From Bacteroidales bacterium (lineage in GTDB: Bacteria; Bacteroidota; Bacteroidia; Bacteroidales; SMBSF39): a DNA stretch of 6,110 nt. Below are positions 6,099 through 6,110 of this stretch, piece by piece (within the stretch, counting starts at the first letter, position 1; each line of letters opens with the position of its first letter). Under the pieces are notes generated by a model. The model was not told the origin of the DNA. It worked only from the letters and a program-made list of their open reading frames with translations, and ran no database searches. The position numbers and the translations under genes were made by a program. Location: contig JAIOSH010000545.1 of the NCBI GenBank assembly GCA_021107685.1, positions 1-6,110 on the forward strand, in the 5' to 3' direction.

Positions 6099-6110
6099 AC
6101 TTCGACTTCG
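6099..6110. repeat. Tandem ACTTCG at the window edge, possible start of an intergenic repeat
   Basis: ACTTCG occurs twice in a row (6099-6104 and 6105-6110) and runs off the window 33 nt after the last stop codon. From memory, CTTCGACTTCGCTCAG-like words occur in dispersed palindromic intergenic repeats of many bacteria, including Bacteroidota. Only half of such an element would be visible, so this remains a guess. No intrinsic terminator was seen between 6067 and 6098. Confidence 0.25.

Noticed and set aside
1..6110. Mobile elements, CRISPR arrays, tRNA or rRNA genes, toxin-antitoxin or defence systems.
   Set aside because: No transposase, integrase, regularly spaced repeats, RNA-gene sequence or defence-type protein was seen. 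All six genes are explained by housekeeping or conserved families.

Overview
The window is very AT-rich and reads as a piece of a Bacteroidota chromosome, probably from an uncultured Bacteroidales-like lineage. Four things support this: the style of the proteins (a Bacteroidota-type IspH, a RecF followed by a short DUF721 protein, a long KAS III paralogue with a DLPFGCPGW active site, and a CoaX followed by an 'NSPYS' outer-membrane protein), leaders with no Shine-Dalgarno sequence, matches to the Bacteroidota -7 promoter box TAnnTTTG, and the WFIKRRYK-type C-terminus of the outer-membrane protein. The assignment comes from recognising families, not from a database search.

Layout. Positions 1-432 hold no gene I can support. 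This is AT-rich DNA with a weak inverted repeat, a small tandem repeat and a possible ispH promoter. Positions 433-2716 form a compact plus-strand block: ispH (last step of the MEP isoprenoid pathway), recF (recombination mediator ATPase) and a DUF721/DciA-like gene. The gap between ispH and recF is 3 nt, and recF overlaps the DUF721 gene by 14 nt. Positions 2720-3805 carry a minus-strand ketoacyl-ACP synthase III paralogue whose stop codon lies 3 nt from that of the DUF721 gene. Positions 3806-4040 are a divergent control region with a -7 box facing each way. Positions 4041-6066 are a second plus-strand block: coaX (type III pantothenate kinase), overlapped by 14 nt by a gene for an exported beta-barrel protein. 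The last 44 nt are non-coding and end in ACTTCGACTTCG, possibly the edge of an intergenic repeat.

How the genes work together. This is mainly housekeeping: isoprenoid precursors, replication and repair (RecF with a candidate helicase-loader partner), CoA synthesis, a CoA-using condensing enzyme and an envelope protein. All six genes are intact, and every catalytic motif I looked for is present. I found no mobile element, CRISPR array, RNA gene, defence system or convincing new system. The least characterised parts are the outer-membrane protein, the minimal DciA-like protein and the substrate of the KAS III paralogue.
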